Positions 29,443-38,028 of a DNA stretch of 39,433 nucleotides are shown in pieces (the first letter of the stretch is position 1; each line of letters begins with the position of its first letter). The translations under genes were made by a program, and so were the position numbers. This stretch comes from a virus. A model generated the notes under the pieces. It had not been told where the DNA came from. It saw only the letters and a program-made list of their open reading frames with translations, and did no database searches. The stretch covers positions 1 through 39,433 of the IMG/VR virus record IMGVR_UViG_3300031999_000084; one strand, written 5' to 3'.

Positions 29443-30210
29443 ATGGCTGACGCAAAGTTTGAAAAACTCCAACAGATATTGAACCTCTTGAACGAAGGGC
29501 TGACTAAGGCTGATTTCTTAAAAGCCTTTGAGGGCATCTTGAATTACGTCAAGAAAATCCACGAACGCAACGACCTTGAACTTCAGCGATTGCGTGAAAC
29601 TTACGACGGGCTTTCGGGTGACCTCAAGAAAGAGTTTGCTTCTGCTATAAAAAAGATTGAGGCGAGAATGGACAACGAAAGTATAACGTTGCGGGCACTT
29701 TCCGAGGCGGTGGTTGAGAAGATGAACTCTATGCGCGACGGAAAGGATGGGGTGTCTATCCAGGGTCCTGCCGGTAGAGATGGGAAAGACGGGAAGGATG
29801 CCGATGAAGAAAAGATTGCAAAGAATGCCGCTCGTGAAATTCTTAACTCTGGCGAGGAAATCCGCAAGTCGCTCGAGCGATTAGAGAGCGATGATCGCTT
29901 GGACAAGTCGGCCATCAAGGGACTCGATGAGTGGATGCGGTCTATTGCCGGTGGCAGGAGGTTTGCTATACTTGGCGGGGGGAGAAACGCGGTTGAATAT
30001 ACCGACCTTTCTTCTCTCTTGGATGGCGTTACAAAAACATTTAGCGTCCCCAAGAGACGCTTTGTCGCCCTCATATATTCAAGTTCCCCATTTATTTACC
30101 GCCCTACCGTTGATTATACGGGGGACGGGACTGGAACGCTTGCGTTGACGAGCGAGGTCAGCGCCCCCGAGACAGGTCAGTCGCTTATCTTATTCCATTC
30201 ACGGCTATGA
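29443..30210 (+). CDS. tail fibre protein with coiled coil and collagen-like segment
   Basis: The 255-residue protein has an N-terminal helical part and coiled coil (LQQILNLLNEGLTKADFLKAF, LKKEFASAIKKIEARMDNES). A collagen-like Gly-X-Y segment (GKDGVSIQGPAGRDGKDGKD, about residues 98-117) is followed by another coiled coil (REILNSGEEIRKSLERLESD) and a C-terminal beta domain (LDGVTKTFSVPKRRFVALI). Collagen-like triplets trimerise phage fibres. The final domain resembles a receptor-binding or tip-attachment module. It overlaps the next gene by 4 nt. Confidence 0.78.
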   Translation: MADAKFEKLQQILNLLNEGLTKADFLKAFEGILNYVKKIHERNDLELQRLRETYDGLSGDLKKEFASAIKKIEARMDNESITLRALSEAVVEKMNSMRDGKDGVSIQGPAGRDGKDGKDADEEKIAKNAAREILNSGEEIRKSLERLESDDRLDKSAIKGLDEWMRSIAGGRRFAILGGGRNAVEYTDLSSLLDGVTKTFSVPKRRFVALIYSSSPFIYRPTVDYTGDGTGTLALTSEVSAPETGQSLILFHSRL

Positions 30211-33200
30211 ATAAATTATTAACGCTGGTTTTTGTCGGGCTGTTTCTGGTAGTGCCGTTCGTGTTTGCCGCACCGACAAGCACCACAGTACAAAATCTTT
30301 ATATCACGGCGCTGAAGTCGGCTGGTAATCCGTGCTTGGTTATCGGAGCAACGGGGCTTATTGCGACATCAACCTGCGGCACCGGAGGAGTCGGTGGCAC
30401 TACAACCACGATTGCCGGACTCCAGCCCGCGACAGATATCTTTTTACTCTCTATGGGAGACGGATTGACGATTGCCACTTCCGCTCCGGGGACGATTACG
30501 CTTACAAATAATGGCGTTCTTTCTCTCGTGGCGGGAGGCGGGGTGACGGTGAATAACGCAACGGGGACGGTTACGCTTGGAACTTCAGGGCTTCAGGGAA
30601 CAATTTCGTTTCCTCTCTCCTACGCCTCAACCACTCATATTTCATTCCCTATCCCCTACGCTTCTACGACGGGAATACAAGATACATTGTCATTTCCGTT
30701 GGCATACGGTTCAACTACACATATCTCGTTTCCAATTCCTTACGCTTCTACAACTGGTGTTCAAAACACTCTCTCGTGGCCGTTGCCGTCTGGTTCTACT
30801 ACGGAAGCTGACCCGATATATTCCGCGAACTCGTATGCGGTTGGGATGGACCAAGGCGTTGCCACCTCCGACTCTCCGTCGTTTGCGACAAGCCTTACGG
30901 TGAGCGGAGCATCCCCATCCATTATTAGTGGTAATGGTGGCGAGAACTCCTTTGGGGGCTCATCTGCCATTTTCTACAACGTTGCGGGCGTGGCAATCCA
31001 GTTTGCGGATGATGCGGTGGGTACCAATCCATTCGGATACTTGCGGGGCGATACGGAGAACGGCGTTGCCCTTACCGGCGGAGACAATGACGTTTTGAGT
31101 ATCTGGGTTGCTTCTACGTCGGGAGTTGTATCGTTGAGCAAGGACAACGGGATAACGAATGCGATTTTGGACATCAGTAATATAAACGAGAGCAGGACAT
31201 TTTCGTTCCCCGACAATACTGGATACTTGATTGCCGTTACCGGAACCGCTACTGGAACTGACAATCAAATCGTCAAGATGGCCGGAGGTGTTCCAGTGTG
31301 GGGAACCGATGACAATACGGGGGGTGGAGGAGCGACAACAACCATCAACACAGTAGACGGCCCAACATTTCTCTTCAAGACAGGCGCAAATGACACAAAC
31401 ATCGGACTTGCCCTTGCATCATCTTCCAATCTTTTCACATGGACACCGAGTTGGATAGGTACGCTTGCTGATGCTCGGATAACCTCCGCCGCGAACTGGA
31501 ACTCGAAAGCGACTTCCTCCATAACGATTTCTGCGGGGTTGGGTCTTTCTGGCGGTGGCGACCTTACGGCGAACCGGACGCTCACGCTGAATATGGCGGG
31601 TATCACCTGCGGCGGGACGGACAAGGTATCTTCAATCTCCGCGACGGGGACGGCTATTTGTACAACAGACCAGACGGGTGGCGGTTCAGGCGGCGGACTG
31701 ACTTCTTCGACTCCATTCTCGATCGGATATGTTCCATACGCGACGACCGTGAACTCTCTTACGAACTCCGCGATATTTCAATCGAACGGCTCGGTCGGCA
31801 TCGGAACGACGACGCCGGTTCTCAAACTTGGTATTGAGGGGGGTATCTATGCGAACGAGGCATGGGGAAGTGGGGCTTCATTACCTACTGACCTATATAG
31901 TTCTGGCGATAGAGCGATTATGTTCTGGTATCCAAAGTTAGCGGCATTTGGGGCATTCGAAAGAGACACCGGTTCACAACTTGAATCTTCTATTGGAGGA
32001 GCATCGGCTCTCTTTGGTTATAACAATACTGCAAGTGGATATGCTTCATTTGTCGGGGGCTATAACAACAAAGTGATTGGGGACTATACTGTTTCATTCG
32101 GAAGTGAAAATACGGTAGACGGTGATTATAATTCTATTTTTGGCTATAATAATGTGACAACTGGGACTGCTAGATTCGCCTCTATACTAGGCAACAGGAA
32201 TAGAGTTGGCGGTGGAGGTTCAACAAATGCGGAAGAAGGATTTGCTATTGGATTCAATAATGTCGTTGAAGGAAACAATGCTGGTGCGTTGGGAGAGGGT
32301 AACCAGGTACTCGTTGACCCATTCAGTCAATCCCCACAAGATTCGATTGCTATTGGTGATAGTAATGTTATTAGTACAGTAGAGGGAATTGCGATTGGTG
32401 CTGGAAACAAGGTAAGTGATGATGTCTATGGTATTGGAAGTGGTGTTGCAATAGGGAATACGAATATATCGAGCGGTACTCAGGCGATGTCTTATGGAAA
32501 GTGGGTCAGCACGGTAGCAAAAAATGCACTGACATTTGGGATCGGTGTCAATGCGAGCAAATCACTTTTAAACACTACAAATAATAGTATTTACTTTGGT
32601 TCAAGTTCTACCGTTCCAACATTGGTTATTACGGGTAATATAACTAATAGTTTAACTGGTACTGGGAATGTCGGCATCGCCACCACCAACCCCTCCTCAA
32701 CTCTCCATGTCCTGGGTAACGCCATCGTCAGCGGCATCACTACTACCACCAATCTCTCCATTGGCGCTCTCTCCGGAATTCTCAAAGGAACCGGAGGAGT
32801 GGTCTCAACCGCAACCCAAGGCACTGACTACGGCATCATCAACCAGTTGGGAGGTGTCTCTACCTCAACGATTGCTCTGGTTGCCGGAACCAACATCTCC
32901 ATCGCTACCACCTCAAACTCCATCACCATCAATTCAACCGGAGGTGGCAGCTTCACCACTACAACCATCAATGGCCTCTCCACTACTGCGTACATATTCA
33001 ATTCAAGCTCAACTCCGCTTGTCATTGCTACTTCTGCGCCCGGAACAGTCCAGTGGGGCGTTGCTGGTGGATATGAGATACCGACTACTGCTTCTACAAG
33101 CGCGTGGAATACTGACAATGTGGGAGCTGGCGGTACGACAACTACCATCAATGGTGTTAACGGTCCCGCGTTTGTATTCCTTCAAGGAACAAACGATACC

Positions 33201-34007
33201 AATATCACGCTTGCCTTAGCTTCCTCCACTAATGAGTTCACATGGACGGTTGACTGGACTGGGACTTTGGCGGATGATCGGATTGCTTCTGCGGCAACGT
33301 GGAACGGGATGACTCCCTCCTCAACGCAGGTGATTGCGGGGACAGGGATGGTGGGCGGAGGAGCGTTGACGGGGAATGTGACGCTTACAAATAACGGGGT
33401 GCTGAGTTTGACCGGCGGCGGTGGTGTGACGGTGAGCAGTGCCACCGGCACCGTGACGCTTGGCACTTCTGGGTTGCAAACCACTCTCTCATTCCCGCTT
33501 GCGTACGGTTCCACTACGCACATCTCGTTCCCTATTCCCCTTGCTTCTACCACAGGGATCCAAGGTACGATTTCATTCCCACTCGGCGTTGCTTCAACCT
33601 CGTTGACTGCTGGGCGCAGTCTTACGCTTACAACAAACGACATCGCTATTGATTCCGAAGTCTTCACGCCGATGCTTGCGGGGGTTCTCACGAATGTCTC
33701 CACGACCGATAGCGGAGTAATTAGGTGGAAGCGACCGTTAGCGTTTACCATCACGAGGATTTCCTGCGACACAAGCGTTGGCACAACAACCATCCAGCTG
33801 GATGAGCGGGCAGAAGCAACCCCGAACACCGCAGGGACAGACGTAATGACCGGCGGATTGATTTGCGATACCAACACCGAAGCCACAACCACGTTTGCTA
33901 ACGCCACGATAGCCGCCAATGCTCTGTTGAACCTTGACGTGGACGGCATCAGCAATTATACGACCACAACGCTTCACATCTATGCAGAGTACACCATAGA
34001 CGATTGA
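30207..34007 (+). CDS. large secreted-type tail fibre/adhesin with YadA-like head repeats
   Basis: The 1266-residue protein starts with a classical Sec signal peptide (MNKLLTLVFVGLFLVVPFVFA, then APTS). The body is Ser/Thr/Gly-rich fibre with several copies of THISFPIPYASTTGIQ and a duplicated block (TTTIN..GP.F.F..G.NDTNI.LALASS) near 31330 and 33135. Residues about 600-790 are YadA-like head repeats (FGYNNTASGYASFVGGYNNK, IAIGDSNVISTVEGIAIGAG) that form a trimeric left-handed beta-roll. It includes GNVGIATTNPSSTLHVLG, a motif of fibre and endosialidase-chaperone proteins, but no chaperone is visible at the end. It is either a virion fibre with an export signal or a surface adhesin made for the infected cell. 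Confidence 0.78.
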   Translation: MNKLLTLVFVGLFLVVPFVFAAPTSTTVQNLYITALKSAGNPCLVIGATGLIATSTCGTGGVGGTTTTIAGLQPATDIFLLSMGDGLTIATSAPGTITLTNNGVLSLVAGGGVTVNNATGTVTLGTSGLQGTISFPLSYASTTHISFPIPYASTTGIQDTLSFPLAYGSTTHISFPIPYASTTGVQNTLSWPLPSGSTTEADPIYSANSYAVGMDQGVATSDSPSFATSLTVSGASPSIISGNGGENSFGGSSAIFYNVAGVAIQFADDAVGTNPFGYLRGDTENGVALTGGDNDVLSIWVASTSGVVSLSKDNGITNAILDISNINESRTFSFPDNTGYLIAVTGTATGTDNQIVKMAGGVPVWGTDDNTGGGGATTTINTVDGPTFLFKTGANDTNIGLALASSSNLFTWTPSWIGTLADARITSAANWNSKATSSITISAGLGLSGGGDLTANRTLTLNMAGITCGGTDKVSSISATGTAICTTDQTGGGSGGGLTSSTPFSIGYVPYATTVNSLTNSAIFQSNGSVGIGTTTPVLKLGIEGGIYANEAWGSGASLPTDLYSSGDRAIMFWYPKLAAFGAFERDTGSQLESSIGGASALFGYNNTASGYASFVGGYNNKVIGDYTVSFGSENTVDGDYNSIFGYNNVTTGTARFASILGNRNRVGGGGSTNAEEGFAIGFNNVVEGNNAGALGEGNQVLVDPFSQSPQDSIAIGDSNVISTVEGIAIGAGNKVSDDVYGIGSGVAIGNTNISSGTQAMSYGKWVSTVAKNALTFGIGVNASKSLLNTTNNSIYFGSSSTVPTLVITGNITNSLTGTGNVGIATTNPSSTLHVLGNAIVSGITTTTNLSIGALSGILKGTGGVVSTATQGTDYGIINQLGGVSTSTIALVAGTNISIATTSNSITINSTGGGSFTTTTINGLSTTAYIFNSSSTPLVIATSAPGTVQWGVAGGYEIPTTASTSAWNTDNVGAGGTTTTINGVNGPAFVFLQGTNDTNITLALASSTNEFTWTVDWTGTLADDRIASAATWNGMTPSSTQVIAGTGMVGGGALTGNVTLTNNGVLSLTGGGGVTVSSATGTVTLGTSGLQTTLSFPLAYGSTTHISFPIPLASTTGIQGTISFPLGVASTSLTAGRSLTLTTNDIAIDSEVFTPMLAGVLTNVSTTDSGVIRWKRPLAFTITRISCDTSVGTTTIQLDERAEATPNTAGTDVMTGGLICDTNTEATTTFANATIAANALLNLDVDGISNYTTTTLHIYAEYTIDD

Positions 34008-35728
34008 TGAGTATGAAGAAAAGAATAGCAACAATCTTGATTTTTACGGTCGCTTCTTTGGGCATTTATTTCTTTCCGCTACAAAATGAAAGCCTAAAGG
34101 TTGCATTTGCCTCAACCGCTTCTTCAACAACCTACTCAACCGCAGGAAACTTCACGTGGACTGCGCCACTTGGGGTTAGCACTGCGACAGTAGAAGCGTG
34201 GGGGGGTGGGGGAGGTGGGGGAATCGTAAATAATAGTGGAGGTGGCGGAGGTGGGGGAGGAGCGTATGCCGCTTCTTCAAGTGTCACCTTAGGCGCGACA
34301 ACTACTTTTGCAATTACTGTAGGTATTGCGGGTACGGCGGATAATGCTGTTGCGGCGACTAACTCAACCTTTGCTACCACAACTATCGTTGCGAATGCAG
34401 GACTTGGAACATCGGACATAAATCCCGCCAAGGGCGGATTCGCCGCGAGTTCGACTGCCGCGGGGGGAGTACGTTATTCGGGAGGCGATGGTGCGATAGG
34501 AAACGAAACGAGCGACAGCGGAGGCGGAGGAGGAGGAGCCGCAGGGCCCGCTGGTGTAGGACTTCCGGGAACGCATACAACCACTACGATAGGAGGATTG
34601 GGCGGTTATGGAAACAATGGAAGCGGTGGTGCAGGGGGCGCAGGTGGAGACGGAGGAAACGGAAGCGCGGGTGCCGCAAATGCTACTGGCGGTGGTGGAG
34701 GAGGAGGCGGTGACGATGGTGCTTACGGAGGCGGAGGCGGCGCACCGGGCGGAGGTGGCGGAGGTTCTGATAAGACGGGAGGAAATGTCGGCGGAGTGGG
34801 ACAAGTGAAAATTTCTTATGTTATCCCTAGCCCACCTACCGTTGTTCTTAATTCTCCCGACGCTACTTCTTCGGTTGCGGACACGACCCCCACACTCAAC
34901 TTTACGGGTACGGCAGAGTCCGGTCAGAAAGTGGAATATGAGGTGCAGGTGGCGACGAATATTGGCTTCACCGATGGAAGAACAGAGGATAGTGATACTA
35001 ATGTAGGAGGAAATTCAAATAATCTCAAACTATATCGTGGTCAGTCTTTCACCGCATCGGTGGGAGGTAAAATTTCTCAAGCAGTATTTTATCTACTAAG
35101 TACTGATGGAACTACTGGAAATATATATGCCAAACTTTATAATCTTACTGGAACTTATGGAACAGATAGCAAGCCAACGGGTTCTGCGTTAGCGACTTCT
35201 GATGCTTATGACGCAAGTGGACTCACTGGTAGTCGTCAAGCAATAACTTTCAATTTTACTGGAGAAAACCAGTATCAATTAATTCAGGCAACTACTTATA
35301 TTATTGTAGTTGATTTTAGTGGACTATCGCTCAAGAACGTCAACATAGGTGGGTTTGCTACCACTGACCATTCGGGGAATACTTCTTGTTCAGTTGATGG
35401 TTCAACTTGGACAGCCCCTGACTCCCAAGCTGATTTGATGTTTCAAGTTATAAATTCTAAAACTCCTCTCCTTGACATCCTCTCCTCCTCCACCGATGCG
35501 GGCGATTTCACCGCTGGACATCCATTTGATTCAGGTACTGCCATTAACTACACCGTGAGTAGCACGAATGCCTTAGATGTTGGAATCACATATTATTGGC
35601 GTGTGCGGGCGAAAGACCCTACGGGAACCAATACTTATGGCGACTGGAGCGAAACGAGGAGTTTTACGGTTACGTCGGGAGCTGCGGTCGCGCCCCCACA
35701 AAAAAGGTGGATAATCTTGGATTATTAA
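34007..35728 (+). CDS. polyglycine adhesin with fibronectin-like domain and nested insert
   Basis: The 573-residue protein begins MSMKKRIATILIFTVASLGIYF, a signal-peptide-like segment. A polyglycine domain (about residues 60-265, GGGGGGG runs, GGAGGAGGDGGNGSAGAA) resembles phage adhesins with polyglycine type II bundles. Then follows an Ig/fibronectin-like domain (PPTVVLNSPDATSSVADTTP..EYEVQVATN) that resumes at TPLLDILSSSTDAGDFTAG and ends TYYWRVRAKDPTGTNTYGDW. An AT-rich jelly-roll-like block (about 34985-35460) is nested between. ATG 34007 overlaps the preceding stop by one base; TTG 34004 and ATG 34013 are alternatives. Surface binding is likely. Confidence 0.7.
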   Translation: MSMKKRIATILIFTVASLGIYFFPLQNESLKVAFASTASSTTYSTAGNFTWTAPLGVSTATVEAWGGGGGGGIVNNSGGGGGGGGAYAASSSVTLGATTTFAITVGIAGTADNAVAATNSTFATTTIVANAGLGTSDINPAKGGFAASSTAAGGVRYSGGDGAIGNETSDSGGGGGGAAGPAGVGLPGTHTTTTIGGLGGYGNNGSGGAGGAGGDGGNGSAGAANATGGGGGGGGDDGAYGGGGGAPGGGGGGSDKTGGNVGGVGQVKISYVIPSPPTVVLNSPDATSSVADTTPTLNFTGTAESGQKVEYEVQVATNIGFTDGRTEDSDTNVGGNSNNLKLYRGQSFTASVGGKISQAVFYLLSTDGTTGNIYAKLYNLTGTYGTDSKPTGSALATSDAYDASGLTGSRQAITFNFTGENQYQLIQATTYIIVVDFSGLSLKNVNIGGFATTDHSGNTSCSVDGSTWTAPDSQADLMFQVINSKTPLLDILSSSTDAGDFTAGHPFDSGTAINYTVSSTNALDVGITYYWRVRAKDPTGTNTYGDWSETRSFTVTSGAAVAPPQKRWIILDY

Positions 35729-35737
35729 ATAGTCATT

Positions 35738-35974
35738 ATGAACGAGCAAAAAAAGCGGATGATAGCGGTGTTTATGGGCATTATTGTTCTCTTGGCGTTC
35801 GGGCTTCTCGCGTGGGACAACTCGCAAATGCACGCAAAGATAGACGAGCTTTCCAAGAAGGTCGCCCTAGAGGGAACGCTGGGGGATAGGGTTACGGCTA
35901 CCGAGCAAAACATCCAAACCATCGTTCAGTTTCTCAACCGGAGTATTCAAGCGTCACAGCCGAAACCAAAATGA
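35738..35974 (+). CDS. small membrane protein with coiled coil (holin/spanin candidate)
   Basis: The 78-residue protein has one membrane helix (MIAVFMGIIVLLAFGLLAW, residues 8-26) and a following coiled coil (HAKIDELSKKVALEG..RVTATEQNIQTIVQFLN). One-helix proteins with an external coiled coil before an endolysin act as holins, anti-holins or spanin-like factors. It overlaps the next start by 4 nt (ATGA). Confidence 0.6.
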   Translation: MNEQKKRMIAVFMGIIVLLAFGLLAWDNSQMHAKIDELSKKVALEGTLGDRVTATEQNIQTIVQFLNRSIQASQPKPK

Positions 35975-36198
35975 ATGAACTCCTGAACATAGTTAATGAG
36001 TTTGACGCATTTGCGGTCATAGGGCTGGCACTTGTTGTTGTTTTGATTGTGTTGAGAAGTGGCCGCAACGTCAGAGATATAAAGGACAACCATTTAGGTG
36101 AGATTGTCTCGGCACTGAATCGCATAGAGGAAAAACTTGAGAAGATGAATGATGGTATCATTTGGATAAAGTCGAGAATGAACGGTAAGAGAAAATAA
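35971..36198 (+). CDS. small membrane protein 2 (holin-like candidate)
   Basis: The 75-residue protein has a membrane helix (FAVIGLALVVVLIVLRSG, about residues 14-31) and a charged coiled coil (HLGEIVSALNRIEEKLEKMN). It mirrors the preceding gene in design and directly precedes the endolysin (2-nt gap). The pair may work as partners at the membrane. Confidence 0.6.
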   Translation: MNELLNIVNEFDAFAVIGLALVVVLIVLRSGRNVRDIKDNHLGEIVSALNRIEEKLEKMNDGIIWIKSRMNGKRK

Positions 36199-36200
36199 CC

Positions 36201-37484
36201 ATGATTGAACGCAACGAAGTCAAGGCGCGGGGGCTGATTATTGAGCCGATTGTCCGCGAAGGCAAGAAAAGAAATTACGTGTTCAGCGGGTTTACGAAGA
36301 TTGCTGGCGAGGTTATAAACCCTACCGGCAACTGGCTCTCATACCTGCCTGTTTTTGAGAAGCAACTAATAGGAGCAGAGGACACTTGGAGTTGCACTGT
36401 GTATGGAACTCTATCTGCCCTTGAAATGATTGGGAAAAGATTGTTTGGGATTGAGACAAACTGGTCAGATAGATTTTTGGCGATTGCGGCAAAGATAAGA
36501 CCGGGCATTGGTGGATCACCGCATCAGACCGCAGAGGCGTTGAGGAAAATTGGAGATGTTATCGAGGTAGAACTCCCTGCTTCTGAAGCCAAGACCGTTG
36601 CGGAGTTTTATACCCCCTCTCCCCTGCCAACCTCTCTACTTGCGAAAGCCGAACAGCAATTCTTGGATGTCTACGATTTCGAGCACGAATATGTCTTTGA
36701 ACCCGACTACGCCCTCTCTGTAAAGCAAGTCCGCCTTATGGAAGCACTCCAGCGTTCGCCGTGTGGAATTTCCGTTGCGGCGTGGGGCGGAACCCGCAAT
36801 GGCTTATACTACAAACCCGAAGGGGTAAGCGACAATCATTGGGTGGCGTTGGTAGGGTACGAGAAGGATAAAAAATGGATTATCTTTGACTCCGACGACC
36901 CGGAGCAGAAGCTGAAAGAACTGGAGTGGAACTATCCGTTTGAAACTGCTAAGGTGTATTACTTAAGGAAGCTGACCCCTGAAGAAGTTGAAGCCCGGCG
37001 GCGTGCAAAGCTTTCTATCGTATCAAGGATTTTGGACATCATAGGAAAAATCTTAGGCATACAGGCGTTGCTGATAAAGAGGCAAGACGGTGCAGACCAA
37101 CCGCCTCTACTTCCCGAACGTCCCTTGCCTGAGCAACCGAAATATTTATGGGACACACCTGAACATACTCGGAAGTCGGTGAGGATTATCTGCGACGAGG
37201 AAGGATTGAGCGTGGCGACTAAAAATCTTATCTGTGCCGTGATACAATGCGAGAGTAACTTCAATACAAAGGCTGTTCATAAAAACGATAATGGGACGGT
37301 GGATTACGGAATTATACAGGCGAATACCAAGTGGTATATAGGAGAAGGAAAGCCCATTGCTTCCATTGACGAGGCGTTGAACAATCCTGAAAGGTGCGTG
37401 CGCGTGATAATTCAACAATCAAAAAAAGGTCGTCTTAACGATTGGGTGTGCTATCGGTCAAATAAGTATAAACAATATCTATGA
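36201..37484 (+). CDS. two-domain endolysin: papain-like cysteine peptidase plus lytic transglycosylase-type domain
   Basis: The 427-residue protein has an N-terminal papain-like domain with C65 in DTWSCTVYGTLSALE, H213 in SDNHWVALVGYE and the acidic residue of WIIFDSDDP (about 230). A linker (RAKLSIVSRILDIIGKILGI) and Pro-rich hinge (PPLLPERPLPEQP) lead to a C-terminal lysozyme-like domain with ICAVIQCESNFNTKAV (E351) and DYGIIQANTKWY. Together they would cut peptide and glycan parts of the cell wall. No signal peptide, so release needs the holin. It overlaps the holin gene by 4 nt. Confidence 0.82.
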   Translation: MIERNEVKARGLIIEPIVREGKKRNYVFSGFTKIAGEVINPTGNWLSYLPVFEKQLIGAEDTWSCTVYGTLSALEMIGKRLFGIETNWSDRFLAIAAKIRPGIGGSPHQTAEALRKIGDVIEVELPASEAKTVAEFYTPSPLPTSLLAKAEQQFLDVYDFEHEYVFEPDYALSVKQVRLMEALQRSPCGISVAAWGGTRNGLYYKPEGVSDNHWVALVGYEKDKKWIIFDSDDPEQKLKELEWNYPFETAKVYYLRKLTPEEVEARRRAKLSIVSRILDIIGKILGIQALLIKRQDGADQPPLLPERPLPEQPKYLWDTPEHTRKSVRIICDEEGLSVATKNLICAVIQCESNFNTKAVHKNDNGTVDYGIIQANTKWYIGEGKPIASIDEALNNPERCVRVIIQQSKKGRLNDWVCYRSNKYKQYL

Positions 37485-37711
37485 GCGGATTTCTTCGATT
37501 AAATCTCGGTGATCTAAGCAAGGGCTTGGTAGTTGCGGTCTTGGTGGTGGTTCTCGGTGCAATTCAACAGGCGCTTAGTGCGCATGGGCTTGATTTTGCC
37601 ACGTATGACTGGGCGGCCATTCTTGATGTTGCGTGGAAGGCGGCAGTCGCGTATCTCGGGAAAAACCTGTTGTCCAATGATGAGGGCAAGGTGTTCGGAC
37701 GGATTGGATAG
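37481..37711 (+). CDS. holin
   Basis: The 76-residue protein has a hydrophobic helix LSKGLVVAVLVVVLGAIQQAL (residues 12-32) and a second amphipathic helix (AAILDVAWKAAVAYLGKNLL) followed by NDEGKVFGRI. This matches a common phage holin pattern (two helices, 'GLDF..yDW..I', 'YL.KNLL.N.EGKV.G'). Overlap with the endolysin stop (ATGA) supports the role of releasing the endolysin. Confidence 0.78.
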   Translation: MSGFLRLNLGDLSKGLVVAVLVVVLGAIQQALSAHGLDFATYDWAAILDVAWKAAVAYLGKNLLSNDEGKVFGRIG

Positions 37712-37715
37712 AAAA

Positions 37716-37765
37716 ACCCGCCGTCCTCAAAGGATATTGCAGCGGGTCAAAAATCGTCATTTTTG
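37716..37765 (+). terminator. terminator of the lysis operon
   Basis: ACCCGC (37716-37721) pairs with GCGGGT (37742-37747), enclosing a small TCCT/AGGA hairpin. Directly after, CAAAAAT (37748-37754) and ATTTTTG (37759-37765) form a second stem with an oligo-T arm. It lies just after the holin stop. Confidence 0.6.
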
Positions 37766-37866
37766 GTTTAGCCTCGTGGCTTCATAGATTAAAACGATAG
37801 AATGGCGTGTTCGTTGCATTCTTAGTACACAACTTGTTCACAGATAGCATAACTCGCCTCGAAAAG

Positions 37867-37877
37867 TGTGCTATACT
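37867..37877 (+). promoter_or_regulatory. extended -10 promoter TGTGCTATACT
   Basis: This is identical to the box at 14572-14582, including the five preceding bases. Unlike the other boxes it is not next to a start codon. Transcription should start near 37884 and produce a leader of about 145 nt before the gene at 38029. Confidence 0.7.
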
Positions 37878-37880
37878 GGC

Positions 37881-38028
37881 ATCTTGATACGCAAGATAGG
37901 GGGCAAGGGCTACTGTAGGGCAGTTCAGGGCGGTTGTATGCATTCTGGTCGGAGGTCCGTCAGGGTAGCGCAGTGAGGGCGCTGTCCCGACGGGTTGCTG
38001 AACGGTACTGTCCGCGCAACTACCCGGT
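37881..38028 (+). ncRNA. structured 5' leader RNA
   Basis: ATCTTG/CAAGAT (37881-37886 with 37892-37897) forms a perfect hairpin at the 5' end. CGTCAGGG (37958-37965) pairs with CCCGACG (37986-37992), enclosing AGCGC/GCGCT (37967-37971 with 37979-37983), a strong arm. CAGTTCAG (37921-37928) can pair with CTGAAC (37998-38003) to close it. No known riboswitch signature is recognisable. It may control the downstream exported hydrolase or be a free RNA. Confidence 0.45.

Larger units (their letters stand above)
37712..38028 (+). other. 317-nt intergenic region with terminator, promoter and leader
   Basis: This is the largest gap outside the RNA locus. It contains the terminator hairpins (37716-37765), about 100 nt with nothing I can identify (37766-37866), an extended -10 promoter (37867-37877) and a structured leader to the start at 38029. 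Confidence 0.7.

Noticed and set aside
33182-33955. 257-residue antisense frame opposite the fibre gene
   Set aside because: Low-complexity Val/Pro/Ser shadow of a Thr/Ser-rich forward gene, without start signals.
34364-34804. Antisense and alternative frames in the polyglycine region
   Set aside because: Glycine codon runs (GGN) open the other frames automatically; the forward frame has a signal peptide and downstream domain.
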